In this document: positions 24,380-31,887 of the stretch, one piece after another
Layout of the letters: each line of letters begins with the position of its first letter
Position numbering within the stretch: the stretch's first letter is position 1
DNA from: Prolixibacteraceae bacterium UBA1413
GTDB lineage: Bacteria > Bacteroidota > Bacteroidia > Bacteroidales > Prolixibacteraceae
DNA: 64,000 nt
Reading direction: 5' to 3'
Assembly: GCA_002304925.1 (NCBI GenBank)
Contig: DBPT01000025.1
Coordinates: forward strand, 95,614 to 159,613
Program-made: the position numbers and the translations under genes
The notes under the pieces: generated by a model
What the model was told of the DNA's origin: nothing
What the model saw: the letters and a program-made list of their open reading frames with translations, nothing else
Databases searched by the model: none

Positions 24380-25513
24380 ATGAAAATTCACGAATACCAG
24401 GCGAGGGATTTGTTCAGGAAATATGGGATCCCGGTGCCTGATGCCATTTTATGTCATTCTGTTGAAGAAGTGGAAGCCAAAGTTCCCGATGACAACCTTT
24501 TGCGGGTTGTCAAGGCACAGGTCCATGCCGGAGGAAGGGGAAAAGCCGGCGGGGTGAAACTGGCCCGTTCCAAGGCGGAAGCAGTCGAAAATGCGGGTAA
24601 AATCCTGGGAATGGATATTAAAGGGTACACCGTTGAAAAAGTGCTGATCGGGGATGCAGTTGACATCGACAAGGAGTATTATGTGGGATTGATCAACGAC
24701 CGCAATACCAGGAATGTCGTTCTGATGGTAAGTGCCGAGGGGGGTGTGGAGATTGAAGAGGTTGCTAAGGTGACGCCCGAAAAAATCATTAAGGTGCCCA
24801 TCGATCCGTTGGTCGGATTGATGGACTGGCAGGCAAGGGAATTGGCTTTACAATTGTTCTCCGATATTCGTCATGCCCGTATGGCTGCTTCCATTTTCCA
24901 GAAGCTGTATAAACTGTACATTGATACTGACTCGTCTCTGGCGGAAATCAATCCGTTGGTGCTGACCCTTCAGGATGAAATTGTCGCCATTGACGGAAAA
25001 ATGAATTTTGATGACAATGCCCTATACCGGCAGCCTGGTATCCTGGAGATGCGTGAGGTGACCGCGGATGAACAGAAAGAGATTGACGCCACTGAAAAGG
25101 GGCTTTCCTACATCAAACTCGACGGGACGATAGGGTGTATGGTTAATGGTGCGGGCCTGGCCATGGCGACCATGGATATGATCAAGCTGTATGGAGGAGA
25201 GCCGGCCAACTTCCTGGATATCGGTGGCTCGTCCAATCCCCAGAAGGTGATTGACGCCATGGACATCCTGTTAAGCGACAAGAATGTAAAAGCCGTGATG
25301 ATCAATATTTTCGGGGGAATCACTCGTTGTGATGACGTTGCCCGGGGTTTGATCACAGCCCTTGACCAGATCAAGACCTCCATCCCGATCGTGGTTCGTT
25401 TGTCAGGGACCAATGCCAGGGAGGGGCTGGAACTTCTGAAATCCAAGGGACTGCTGACTGTGGGCTCCATGGGAGAAGCTGCCAGGAAGGCCATTGAACT
25501 GAGCAAACTTTAA
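24380..25513 (+). CDS. sucC: Succinyl-CoA synthetase beta subunit (ADP-forming)
   Basis: The 377-residue beta subunit carries the ATP-grasp nucleotide site: MKIHEYQARDLFRKYGIPVP, VKAQVHAGGRGKAGGVKL and SLAEINPLVL. It also has the CoA-ligase domain with NGAGLAMATMDMIKLYGGEPANFLDIGG, and NIFGGITRCDDVA. With SucD it converts succinyl-CoA, ADP and Pi to succinate, CoA and ATP, or runs in reverse in the reductive branch. sucD follows after 24 bases. The tandem 30-bp repeat upstream is the visible candidate control region. Confidence 0.96.
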   Translation: MKIHEYQARDLFRKYGIPVPDAILCHSVEEVEAKVPDDNLLRVVKAQVHAGGRGKAGGVKLARSKAEAVENAGKILGMDIKGYTVEKVLIGDAVDIDKEYYVGLINDRNTRNVVLMVSAEGGVEIEEVAKVTPEKIIKVPIDPLVGLMDWQARELALQLFSDIRHARMAASIFQKLYKLYIDTDSSLAEINPLVLTLQDEIVAIDGKMNFDDNALYRQPGILEMREVTADEQKEIDATEKGLSYIKLDGTIGCMVNGAGLAMATMDMIKLYGGEPANFLDIGGSSNPQKVIDAMDILLSDKNVKAVMINIFGGITRCDDVARGLITALDQIKTSIPIVVRLSGTNAREGLELLKSKGLLTVGSMGEAARKAIELSKL

Positions 25514-25537
25514 TCTAACCTATTAACCATTCGTATC

Positions 25538-26407
25538 ATGAGCATATTGGTCAACGCAAATACCAGACTTGTAGTACAGGGAATAACGGGGCGCGACGGA
25601 GCTTTCCACGCCCAAAAAATGAAGGCATATGGTACCAACGTAGTTGCCGGGGTTTCACCGGGAAAGGGAGGCCAGGTTATCGGGGGAATTCCCATTTTCA
25701 ATACAGTGGGCGAGGCCCGCAGCGCTACGGGCGCCAATGCTTCGGTGATCTTCGTGCCTGCTCCTTTTGCCGGGGATGCCATTCTGGAAGCCAGTTACGC
25801 CGGTATTGAACTGGTTGTCGCCATCACCGAAGGGATACCCGTCAGGGATATGATCAGGGTGATACCGGCTTTCAAGTGCAATGGCACACAACTCATCGGT
25901 CCCAACTGTCCGGGATTGATAACCCCCGGGGAATGCCTCATCGGCATCCTTCCCGGGAATATCTTCAAAAAGGGAAATGTAGGTCTGATGTCACGGAGCG
26001 GTACCCTTACCTATGAAGTGGTGAATCAGCTTACCGAAAGCGGTTTGGGGCAGACCACCTGCATCGGAATCGGGGGCGATCCCGTTGCAGGTCTTTATTA
26101 CCAGGATCTCTTGCAAATGTTTGAGGATGATCCGGAAACCAGCGGTGTGGTCCTGATCGGTGAAATAGGGGGAGATGCCGAAGAACAGGCGGCCCGCTTC
26201 ATTAAGAACCACATGACCAAGCCTGTGGTGGCCTTTATTGCCGGACAAACGGCGCCTCCCGGGAAACGGATGGGTCATGCGGGAGCCATTATTTCCAGCG
26301 GATCGGGAACCGCAGAGGAAAAAATCAGAGCTTTCAACGAAGCAGGTGTTCCCGTAGCCAAAGAACCCTCACAGATTCCGGAACTGCTCAAACAACTTAT
26401 TAGATAA
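25538..26407 (+). CDS. sucD: Succinyl-CoA synthetase alpha subunit
   Basis: The 289-residue alpha subunit has an N-terminal CoA-binding fold (VQGITGRDGAFHAQKMKAYGTNVV), IGPNCPGLITPGECLIGI and GGDPVAG. The catalytic histidine is His247 in GKRMGHAGAIISSG, which is phosphorylated during the reaction. Length is normal. It is the second gene of the sucCD operon, followed 12 bases after the stop by a hairpin terminator. Confidence 0.97.
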   Translation: MSILVNANTRLVVQGITGRDGAFHAQKMKAYGTNVVAGVSPGKGGQVIGGIPIFNTVGEARSATGANASVIFVPAPFAGDAILEASYAGIELVVAITEGIPVRDMIRVIPAFKCNGTQLIGPNCPGLITPGECLIGILPGNIFKKGNVGLMSRSGTLTYEVVNQLTESGLGQTTCIGIGGDPVAGLYYQDLLQMFEDDPETSGVVLIGEIGGDAEEQAARFIKNHMTKPVVAFIAGQTAPPGKRMGHAGAIISSGSGTAEEKIRAFNEAGVPVAKEPSQIPELLKQLIR

Positions 26408-26419
26408 TCCTGTGACTCC

Positions 26420-26439
26420 GGAACCATCGGGTTCCTTTT
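26420..26439 (+). terminator. Intrinsic terminator of sucCD
   Basis: GGAACC-ATCG-GGTTCC followed by TTTTC. Confidence 0.6.
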
Positions 26440-26450
26440 CCGTCGGCATG

Positions 26451-26474
26451 AAAACCCCCACTGTCACATGTGGG
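26451..26474 (-). terminator. Possible intrinsic terminator downstream of the mltD-like gene
   Basis: On the minus strand CCCAC and GTGGG flank an 8-base loop and are followed by GGTTTTC. It lies about 48 bases past the stop at 26522. Confidence 0.45.
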
Positions 26475-26521
26475 CAGGATTGCCCGGCGTCGTGGCTGAG
26501 GCGGAAAAATTCGGGACTTTC

Positions 26522-28162
26522 TTAACTCTTGGGTCTGATCTTTAACCGCTGACCGGCCTTAAGCCCTTTCACATCGCTGATGTTGTTGAGCTTCATGATG
26601 TCGGTATTGGAAATGCCCGGGTATTTCTGTGCGATGGTCCAGAGGTTATCCCCCTGTTTTACCGTGTAATACTCATAATCGGGATCTTCGGAAGCAGCTT
26701 CGCTGCGCTGCGGCCTTTCATTTTTTTCACTCACCTGACCGGAAGTCACCGGTTTTCCTACCAATGCCTGCTTGGCGCTGAAAGACAGGTTGTTGATCCT
26801 TTTGTAATGATCCACTTTCTCTTCGGGAACATAAATGACCAGTTTCTGTCCGGTCCTGATCATGTTCCGGCGGATATTGTTCCAGTTTCTCAGGTCGTTC
26901 AGGCTTATGTTAAACCAGTTTGCGATATAACCCGGGTTGTCACCGCTTTTTACGGTATACATGATCCGGGTTTTTCCCTCTGTAGAAAATTCCGTTTCCC
27001 CGGCGATTACGGAATTCTGGGGTGCTACCAGGGTGTTGTCAGGGAAATGGGCATCCCTTTCATGGTTGTAGATGGTCTCCGACCTGAGGATGAAATCGCT
27101 GACCTGGTCGGCTGGGACTCTTACGGGATAGCTTTTCTCGGGGGATCCGGGAACGATATCTCTCCTGTACATGGGGTTCAGTTCCCTGAGCGCTTCCAGA
27201 TCAATGGTTAGGTTATCAGAGATTTGCTTTAGGTTGATCATCTGGCCCACCATGATTGTGTCGGTGTTCAGGGCCATGGCAGGGAAGCGGGGTGTCAACT
27301 GGTGTTCCCGGTAATAGTTCATGATGTAAGTGGCGGCAATATAAGCCGGAACATATCCTCTGGTTTCCCTGGGCAGGGCATAATACATCTGCCAGTAATC
27401 GGTTTTTCCGCCCGACCGGGTAATCGCCTTGTTCACATTTCCTGGGCCGCAGTTATAGGCGGCGATTACAAGGTGCCAGTCCTGGTACACGTTGTACAAC
27501 TGCTTCAGGTAGCGTGCGGCAGCATCGGTTGCTTTGAGCACATCGCGCCTTTCATCCACAAATGTCGTCACTTCCAGGTTCAGTCCCTTGGCCGTCCCCA
27601 GCATGAACTGCCATAATCCCGTGGCTCCAGCCCTGGATACCGCCCTCGGGTTGAGTGCCGATTCAATGATGGCCATGTACTTGAGTTCGTGGGGCAGTTC
27701 ATACCGGTCGAAGATTTCCTCGAAAAAAGGAAAATAATAGGCCGAAAGCCCCAGCATGATCTCAACCTGGGCAGGCCTCCGCGTGGCATACATTTCTATC
27801 CAGTCCCTGACAATGTTGTTGTAGGATAACTTAACAGCCGCTTCGACTTTCTTAAGCCTCCCGATCAGGACGGAATCGGAAACGCTAATGTGACGGTAAA
27901 GCGTGAAGTCAGTGTCGACATCCTTGGCCAGGAAAATGTTGTTGATATACCAGCTGCTGACAAGATCATCGAGTTTTTCACTGAAGACAGCCGTCCCAAT
28001 CTCATCAGGTTCAAGATAGATCGATTGCACGTCATTGGTGTCGAGTGAAACTACCACATACTGGCCGATCATCTTCATTTTTTCAGCCGGGTTGGCCGAA
28101 ACACTGGTGATGCCGAAGAAGAGGGCCAGAACTGATATTATCGTTTTGCGGAAATGGAGCAT
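26522..28162 (-). CDS. Membrane-bound lytic murein transglycosylase D-like with two LysM domains
   Basis: Exported peptidoglycan hydrolase of 546 residues that cleaves MurNAc-GlcNAc with anhydro-ring formation. A signal peptide (IISVLALFFGITSVSA) precedes the GH23 domain (about residues 140-290), with catalytic Glu167 in IIESALNPRAVSRAGATGLW and the family block YNCGPGNVNKAI. Two LysM peptidoglycan-binding modules follow: about residues 400-443 (YTVKSGDNPGYIANWF) and 498-543 (YTVKQGDNLWTIAQKYPG). The stop is the end of a minus-strand group parA, parB, DUF5683, this gene, a conserved order in Bacteroidota. Confidence 0.93.
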   Translation of the reverse strand: MLHFRKTIISVLALFFGITSVSANPAEKMKMIGQYVVVSLDTNDVQSIYLEPDEIGTAVFSEKLDDLVSSWYINNIFLAKDVDTDFTLYRHISVSDSVLIGRLKKVEAAVKLSYNNIVRDWIEMYATRRPAQVEIMLGLSAYYFPFFEEIFDRYELPHELKYMAIIESALNPRAVSRAGATGLWQFMLGTAKGLNLEVTTFVDERRDVLKATDAAARYLKQLYNVYQDWHLVIAAYNCGPGNVNKAITRSGGKTDYWQMYYALPRETRGYVPAYIAATYIMNYYREHQLTPRFPAMALNTDTIMVGQMINLKQISDNLTIDLEALRELNPMYRRDIVPGSPEKSYPVRVPADQVSDFILRSETIYNHERDAHFPDNTLVAPQNSVIAGETEFSTEGKTRIMYTVKSGDNPGYIANWFNISLNDLRNWNNIRRNMIRTGQKLVIYVPEEKVDHYKRINNLSFSAKQALVGKPVTSGQVSEKNERPQRSEAASEDPDYEYYTVKQGDNLWTIAQKYPGISNTDIMKLNNISDVKGLKAGQRLKIRPKS

Positions 28163-28198
28163 TTCAGTTTTTTTCTCAGGAATTCAGAAATTATTCAT

Positions 28199-28960
28199 TT
28201 AAAACCGGAAGGAGCAATTTAAACAAAAAATATGCTGTGATTGTGTCTGTCTCAATTCCGGCTGCCAGTTAAAAGTCAGGTCATCGCTGATGTCAAAATT
28301 GAAAAAATGGGCATCCACGCTGGCATCAATGATATTCAGTCCGTAGAAAGCTACGGTGACGATGATCAGCAGGTCGCGGTTGCGTCTGAAATAGTTCTGG
28401 CTTGAAATGAGGCCCTGTTTCAGACTGGCCACATCCGAAGCCTTGTTCAGGTCATAATAGATGATTTGTTTCAGTTTCATGAAGGAATCGGTTCCGGGGA
28501 TGGTGTCGGTCAGGTCGCTGTAAGCTCTTTTGGCGGTCAGGAAGTTTTTGTTATTCCATCCGATGAAGTATCCGAAGGCGGCAAAACCGCCATAGATAAT
28601 CGGTATTTTCCAATATTTTTTATTGTATGCCTGTCCGAGCCCTGGCAAGATGGCTGAATAGACGGACGCTTTCCGGGGGGAATGTGCTTCTTCTCCGGGA
28701 AGCGGTACAGGTTTCGTTTTTTGTGCCGGGGAAAGAAGGGTGTCGGATTTCAGGGTATCGCCCGGCATTTGGGTTTCCCTGGTTTCGGGAACGGCAATGG
28801 TTTGTCGTACGGTGTCATTCCTCAGGGTATCGGCGGCGGCAATGATCGTGTCTTTTCTGAGGGGTTCACCGGGCATTCCCCTGGCCGGCAAACGGCCTGT
28901 CATCGCCAACAGCAGACTGAACCCTATGATCAACTTTTTCCCCGGCAGAATTTTCGTCAC
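28199..28960 (-). CDS. DUF5683 membrane protein
   Basis: From a GTG at 28960 the protein is 253 residues: a signal-like hydrophobic N terminus (KLIIGFSLLLAMTG), a Thr/Pro-rich low-complexity linker with repeated DTLR/DTLK motifs (about residues 30-80), then the conserved part PRKASVYSAILPGLGQAYNKKYWKIPIIYGGFAAFGYFIGWNN and the C-terminal RNRDLLIIVTVAFYGLNIIDASVDAHFFNFDIS. I shorten the frame from the TTG at 28999 because a TAATTTTG element (28978-28985) lies between. The family is Bacteroidota-specific, of unknown function, and regularly found between parB and mltD, which suggests an envelope role. Confidence 0.82.
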   Translation of the reverse strand: MTKILPGKKLIIGFSLLLAMTGRLPARGMPGEPLRKDTIIAAADTLRNDTVRQTIAVPETRETQMPGDTLKSDTLLSPAQKTKPVPLPGEEAHSPRKASVYSAILPGLGQAYNKKYWKIPIIYGGFAAFGYFIGWNNKNFLTAKRAYSDLTDTIPGTDSFMKLKQIIYYDLNKASDVASLKQGLISSQNYFRRNRDLLIIVTVAFYGLNIIDASVDAHFFNFDISDDLTFNWQPELRQTQSQHIFCLNCSFRF

Positions 28961-28977
28961 TACACCTTCTTTTGCGG

Positions 28978-28985
28978 CAAAATTA
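28978..28985 (-). promoter_or_regulatory. Possible -7 element before the DUF5683 gene
   Basis: TAATTTTG on the minus strand, 17 bases before the GTG at 28960. It suggests an internal promoter between parB and the DUF5683 gene. No -33 at normal spacing. Confidence 0.3.
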
Positions 28986-29013
28986 AAAGAATGCTGCAAG
29001 TATCTACCTGCAA

Positions 29014-29895
29014 TTAAGATGGGTTTGTTTGATTTTCAAGAATTTTAACAATTTTATGGAGCTCATTTTCAGATTTGAAGGTGATTATGAGTTTCCCTTT
29101 TCCTTCTTCGTTGGCTGAAAACCGGAAGGGCAGGGGAATGGTTTTTTCCAGCAGTTCCTTGACGGCCAGGAGCCGGTCGGGTAATTTCCCCTTTATTTTT
29201 TTCTCTTTCTCTAAAACCGGTTCCTTCTCATTCATATCCCTGACGATTTCCTCGATTTTCCGCACCGAGTAGTCATGCTGCAGGATCTGGCTGTAGAGCA
29301 TCAGCTGGATCTCTTCCTCTTCGATATTGATGAGTGCTTTGGCGTGCCCCACGCTGATTTGTTTTTCTTTCAGCCCTTTCTGGATCATGGCCGGAAGTTT
29401 GAGCAGGCGAAGGTAATTGGTTACCGTGGATCGTTTTTTTCCGATTCTTGCGCTCAGGGTTTCCTGGGTGAGGTTACACTCTTCGATGAGGCGCTGGTAG
29501 CTGAGAGAAATCTCGATAGGATTCAGGTCTTCGCGCTGGATATTTTCAACCAGGGCCATTTCAAGCATGGAATCGTTGTCAGCCTCACGGATAAAGGCCG
29601 GGATTTTGTGGAGTCCTGCCATCTGGGCGGCCCTGAAACGGCGCTCACCGGTGATGATCTGGTACCGGTCGTCGTTGGTCTTGCGGAGGGTAATAGGTTG
29701 AATAAGTCCGATTTCCCGAATCGACGCCGAGAGTTCTTCCAGTTTTTCCTGGTCAAAAGTGCTCCTGGGCTGAAAAGGATTTGCATCTATTCTGCTGAGT
29801 TCGATTTCCGCGATTCCCGAAATTTGTTCCTTGATGATGTCGGCATCATCCATCAGGGCTCCGAGGCCTCTCCCCAGCACGCTTCGTTTTGCCAT
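29014..29895 (-). CDS. parB: Chromosome-partitioning protein ParB
   Basis: CTP-dependent DNA clamp that loads at parS sites and is moved by ParA. The 293-residue protein has the N-terminal ParA-interaction peptide (KRSVLGRGLGALMDDAD), the ParB/Srx domain (about residues 30-125; LSRIDANPFQPRSTFD, ITGERRFRAAQMAG, ALVENIQREDLNPIE) and the helix-turn-helix (about 125-200; GKKRSTVTNYLRLLKLP, ISVGHAKALI). A C-terminal dimerisation domain follows. It starts 8 bases after the parA stop. I saw no perfect parS palindrome in the window. Confidence 0.96.
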   Translation of the reverse strand: MAKRSVLGRGLGALMDDADIIKEQISGIAEIELSRIDANPFQPRSTFDQEKLEELSASIREIGLIQPITLRKTNDDRYQIITGERRFRAAQMAGLHKIPAFIREADNDSMLEMALVENIQREDLNPIEISLSYQRLIEECNLTQETLSARIGKKRSTVTNYLRLLKLPAMIQKGLKEKQISVGHAKALINIEEEEIQLMLYSQILQHDYSVRKIEEIVRDMNEKEPVLEKEKKIKGKLPDRLLAVKELLEKTIPLPFRFSANEEGKGKLIITFKSENELHKIVKILENQTNPS

Positions 29896-29903
29896 TTTGT
29901 GAA

Positions 29904-30707
29904 TTAATGATTAATGAGTTTATCTTCCTGCCGCAGACTGGTCATGTCGTTCCGCTGAAGGATCTCCCTGGCCAGATTCATGTGATTGATGGCCCCCCGG
30001 GCACTGGCGTCGTATAACACAACGGGTTTCCCGTAACTGGGGGCTTCGCTGATTTTTACATTCCGCTGAATCACAGTGTCGAAAACCATATCCTGGAAAT
30101 GGCGCTTCACCTCTTCGTAGACCTGGTTCGAAAGGTTCACCCGTGAATCATACATGGTGAGCAGAAATCCTTCAATTTCGAGTTCCGGATTCAGACGGTT
30201 CTGGATGATTTTTATGGTGTTCAGCAGTTTCCCCAAACCTTCGAGAGCAAAATATTCACACTGCACCGGGATGATGACCGAATCGGCAGCCGTAAGCGCA
30301 TTGACGGTGATCAGCCCCAGGGAAGGGGAACAGTCGATCAGGATGAAATCATAATGATTTTTCAGCCTGTCAATGGTATGTTTCAGTACCTTTTCACGGT
30401 TGGGGAGGTTCAGCATTTCAATTTCAGCACCGACCAGGTCAATATGGGAAGGAATCAAATCCAGATTGTCGATTTCGGTATTCAGGACAATTTTGTTAAT
30501 ATCGATCTCATCCACGATGCATTCATAGATGCTTGTTTTAATGGTTTTATGATCGAACCCCAGGCCTGATGTGGCGTTGGCCTGCGGATCAGCATCGATC
30601 ACAAGCACTTTTTTTTCAAGAATCGCCAGGCTCGCCGCCAGATTGATTGTTGTCGTGGTTTTACCAACCCCTCCTTTTTGGTTGGCCAAGGCAATTATTT
30701 TCCCCAT
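29904..30707 (-). CDS. parA: Chromosome-partitioning ATPase ParA (Soj)
   Basis: Deviant-Walker ATPase that drives segregation of ParB-parS complexes on the nucleoid. From the ATG at 30707 the protein is 267 residues and opens MGKIIALANQKGGVGKTTTT, with the signature lysine in KGGVGKT. VLVIDADPQANATSGLG, FILIDCSPSLGLITVNAL and VIIPVQCEYFALEGL follow. The frame is open six codons upstream to a TTG, which is not used by the family. Pairs with parB in one operon. Confidence 0.96.
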   Translation of the reverse strand: MGKIIALANQKGGVGKTTTTINLAASLAILEKKVLVIDADPQANATSGLGFDHKTIKTSIYECIVDEIDINKIVLNTEIDNLDLIPSHIDLVGAEIEMLNLPNREKVLKHTIDRLKNHYDFILIDCSPSLGLITVNALTAADSVIIPVQCEYFALEGLGKLLNTIKIIQNRLNPELEIEGFLLTMYDSRVNLSNQVYEEVKRHFQDMVFDTVIQRNVKISEAPSYGKPVVLYDASARGAINHMNLAREILQRNDMTSLRQEDKLINH

Positions 30708-30729
30708 AAAAAGCTGTTTTTGCAATCGT

Positions 30730-30737
30730 CAAAGTTA
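30730..30737 (-). promoter_or_regulatory. Possible -7 element for parAB
   Basis: TAACTTTG on the minus strand, 22 bases before the parA ATG. No clear -33. Confidence 0.35.
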
Positions 30738-30804
30738 ATATTTTCTTGGAAATCGCTGACAGATCACTGACGTTGGCGTTGCCCGGAGGAAGGATGACCC
30801 GGGT

Positions 30805-31800
30805 TCAGAAGGAAGCTTTTTCCATTTCCTTTTTAAAACGTTCCCTGTTGATGGGCACCACCCCGACCTGTTCGCATACAAGTCCGCCAGCCATATTGGA
30901 AAGCAGGGCCATCATGTGCGGCGGCATATTGGTGGCCAGGCAGAGGCTTGCTACTGAAAGAACGGTGTCACCGGCTCCGGAAACATCCGCAATATAACGG
31001 ATTTCAGCGGGGTAATAGGTTTGGCTTACCCCATTGCTGATAAAAACCCCCAGTTCGGAGAGGGTGATGAAGATAAGCTTATAGGATTTCTCTTTCTTAT
31101 ACTCTTCGGCAGCCTTTTTCAAATGATCAAGATCCCCTTTCCTGATGATCTGTCCGGTCCCTTCAACAAATTCCTTGAAATTGGGTTTGAAAAGGTCTAC
31201 ATCGTGATAAACCGGGAAATTTCGTTTTTTGGGATCTACAGCCACAAAAATATTTTTTTCTTTTGCCAGGGCAAGGACCTTGCTGAACAGGGAAGGGGTG
31301 ATCATCCCCTTGTCGTAATCGACAAATATGATGACATCGATTTTCCTGTTTTCTATGGTTCGCTGGATGGCGGCAAAGATGATTGTTTCGAGGGTGGATT
31401 CAATGAAGTCGGTCGATTCTTCGTCGATCCTGGCAATATGCTGGCCGTTGCATATGATTCTGCTTTTTACGGTGGTTATCCTGTGTGGATCTACAAATAT
31501 GCCCTCGGCCGCCAGGTTGTTTTTTTCCATCAGTTTGCGGAACCGGCGTCCCTTTTCATCATCTCCTATCACTGAAAACAAAAGGGGAGTGGCTCCCAGT
31601 GCCTGCAGGTTCAGCGAAACATTCGCCGCCCCTCCCAGGCGGTTTTCTTTATTGGTTACCGAAACAATGGGAATCGGGGCTTCGGGAGATACCCTTTCGA
31701 CTTTTCCCCACAGGTAGCTGTCAACCATGGCATCTCCGATGACCATGGCCGTTATCTTCTCAAATTGGCTGAAAAGTGTCTCTACATCCTGCGAATTCAC
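30805..31800 (-). CDS. PfkB-family kinase, HldE/RfaE kinase domain
   Basis: The 331-residue sugar kinase closely resembles the N-terminal domain of HldE (D-glycero-beta-D-manno-heptose 7-phosphate kinase): VIGDAMVDSYLWGKVERVSPEAP, NRLGGAANVSLNLQALGA, VDYDKGM and the ATP/catalytic motif DVSGAGDTVLSVASL. The cytidylyl/adenylyltransferase half of fused HldE is absent, as is common in Bacteroidota where it is a separate gene. It begins with GTG, and the first in-frame ATG would delete the start of the fold. Role inferred in ADP-heptose synthesis for LPS core; other PfkB substrates are possible. Confidence 0.85.
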   Translation of the reverse strand: MNSQDVETLFSQFEKITAMVIGDAMVDSYLWGKVERVSPEAPIPIVSVTNKENRLGGAANVSLNLQALGATPLLFSVIGDDEKGRRFRKLMEKNNLAAEGIFVDPHRITTVKSRIICNGQHIARIDEESTDFIESTLETIIFAAIQRTIENRKIDVIIFVDYDKGMITPSLFSKVLALAKEKNIFVAVDPKKRNFPVYHDVDLFKPNFKEFVEGTGQIIRKGDLDHLKKAAEEYKKEKSYKLIFITLSELGVFISNGVSQTYYPAEIRYIADVSGAGDTVLSVASLCLATNMPPHMMALLSNMAGGLVCEQVGVVPINRERFKKEMEKASF

Positions 31801-31820
31801 ACCGTAAATTTTTTAAATTG

Positions 31821-31828
31821 CAAATGTA
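31821..31828 (-). promoter_or_regulatory. Possible -7 element for the heptose kinase gene
   Basis: TACATTTG on the minus strand, 20 bases before the GTG. A TTTG lies only 15 bases upstream of it, shorter than the usual spacer. Confidence 0.4.
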
Positions 31829-31887
31829 AAAAAAATAAACCCTCAAATAGTGATTTTATGCAAGGATTGGCATGACCAGGGATAATT

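Noticed and set aside
29014..30707. Expected parS sites or oriC near parAB
   Set aside because: I looked for the GTTTCACGTGAAAC palindrome and dnaA-like clusters and found none in the window.
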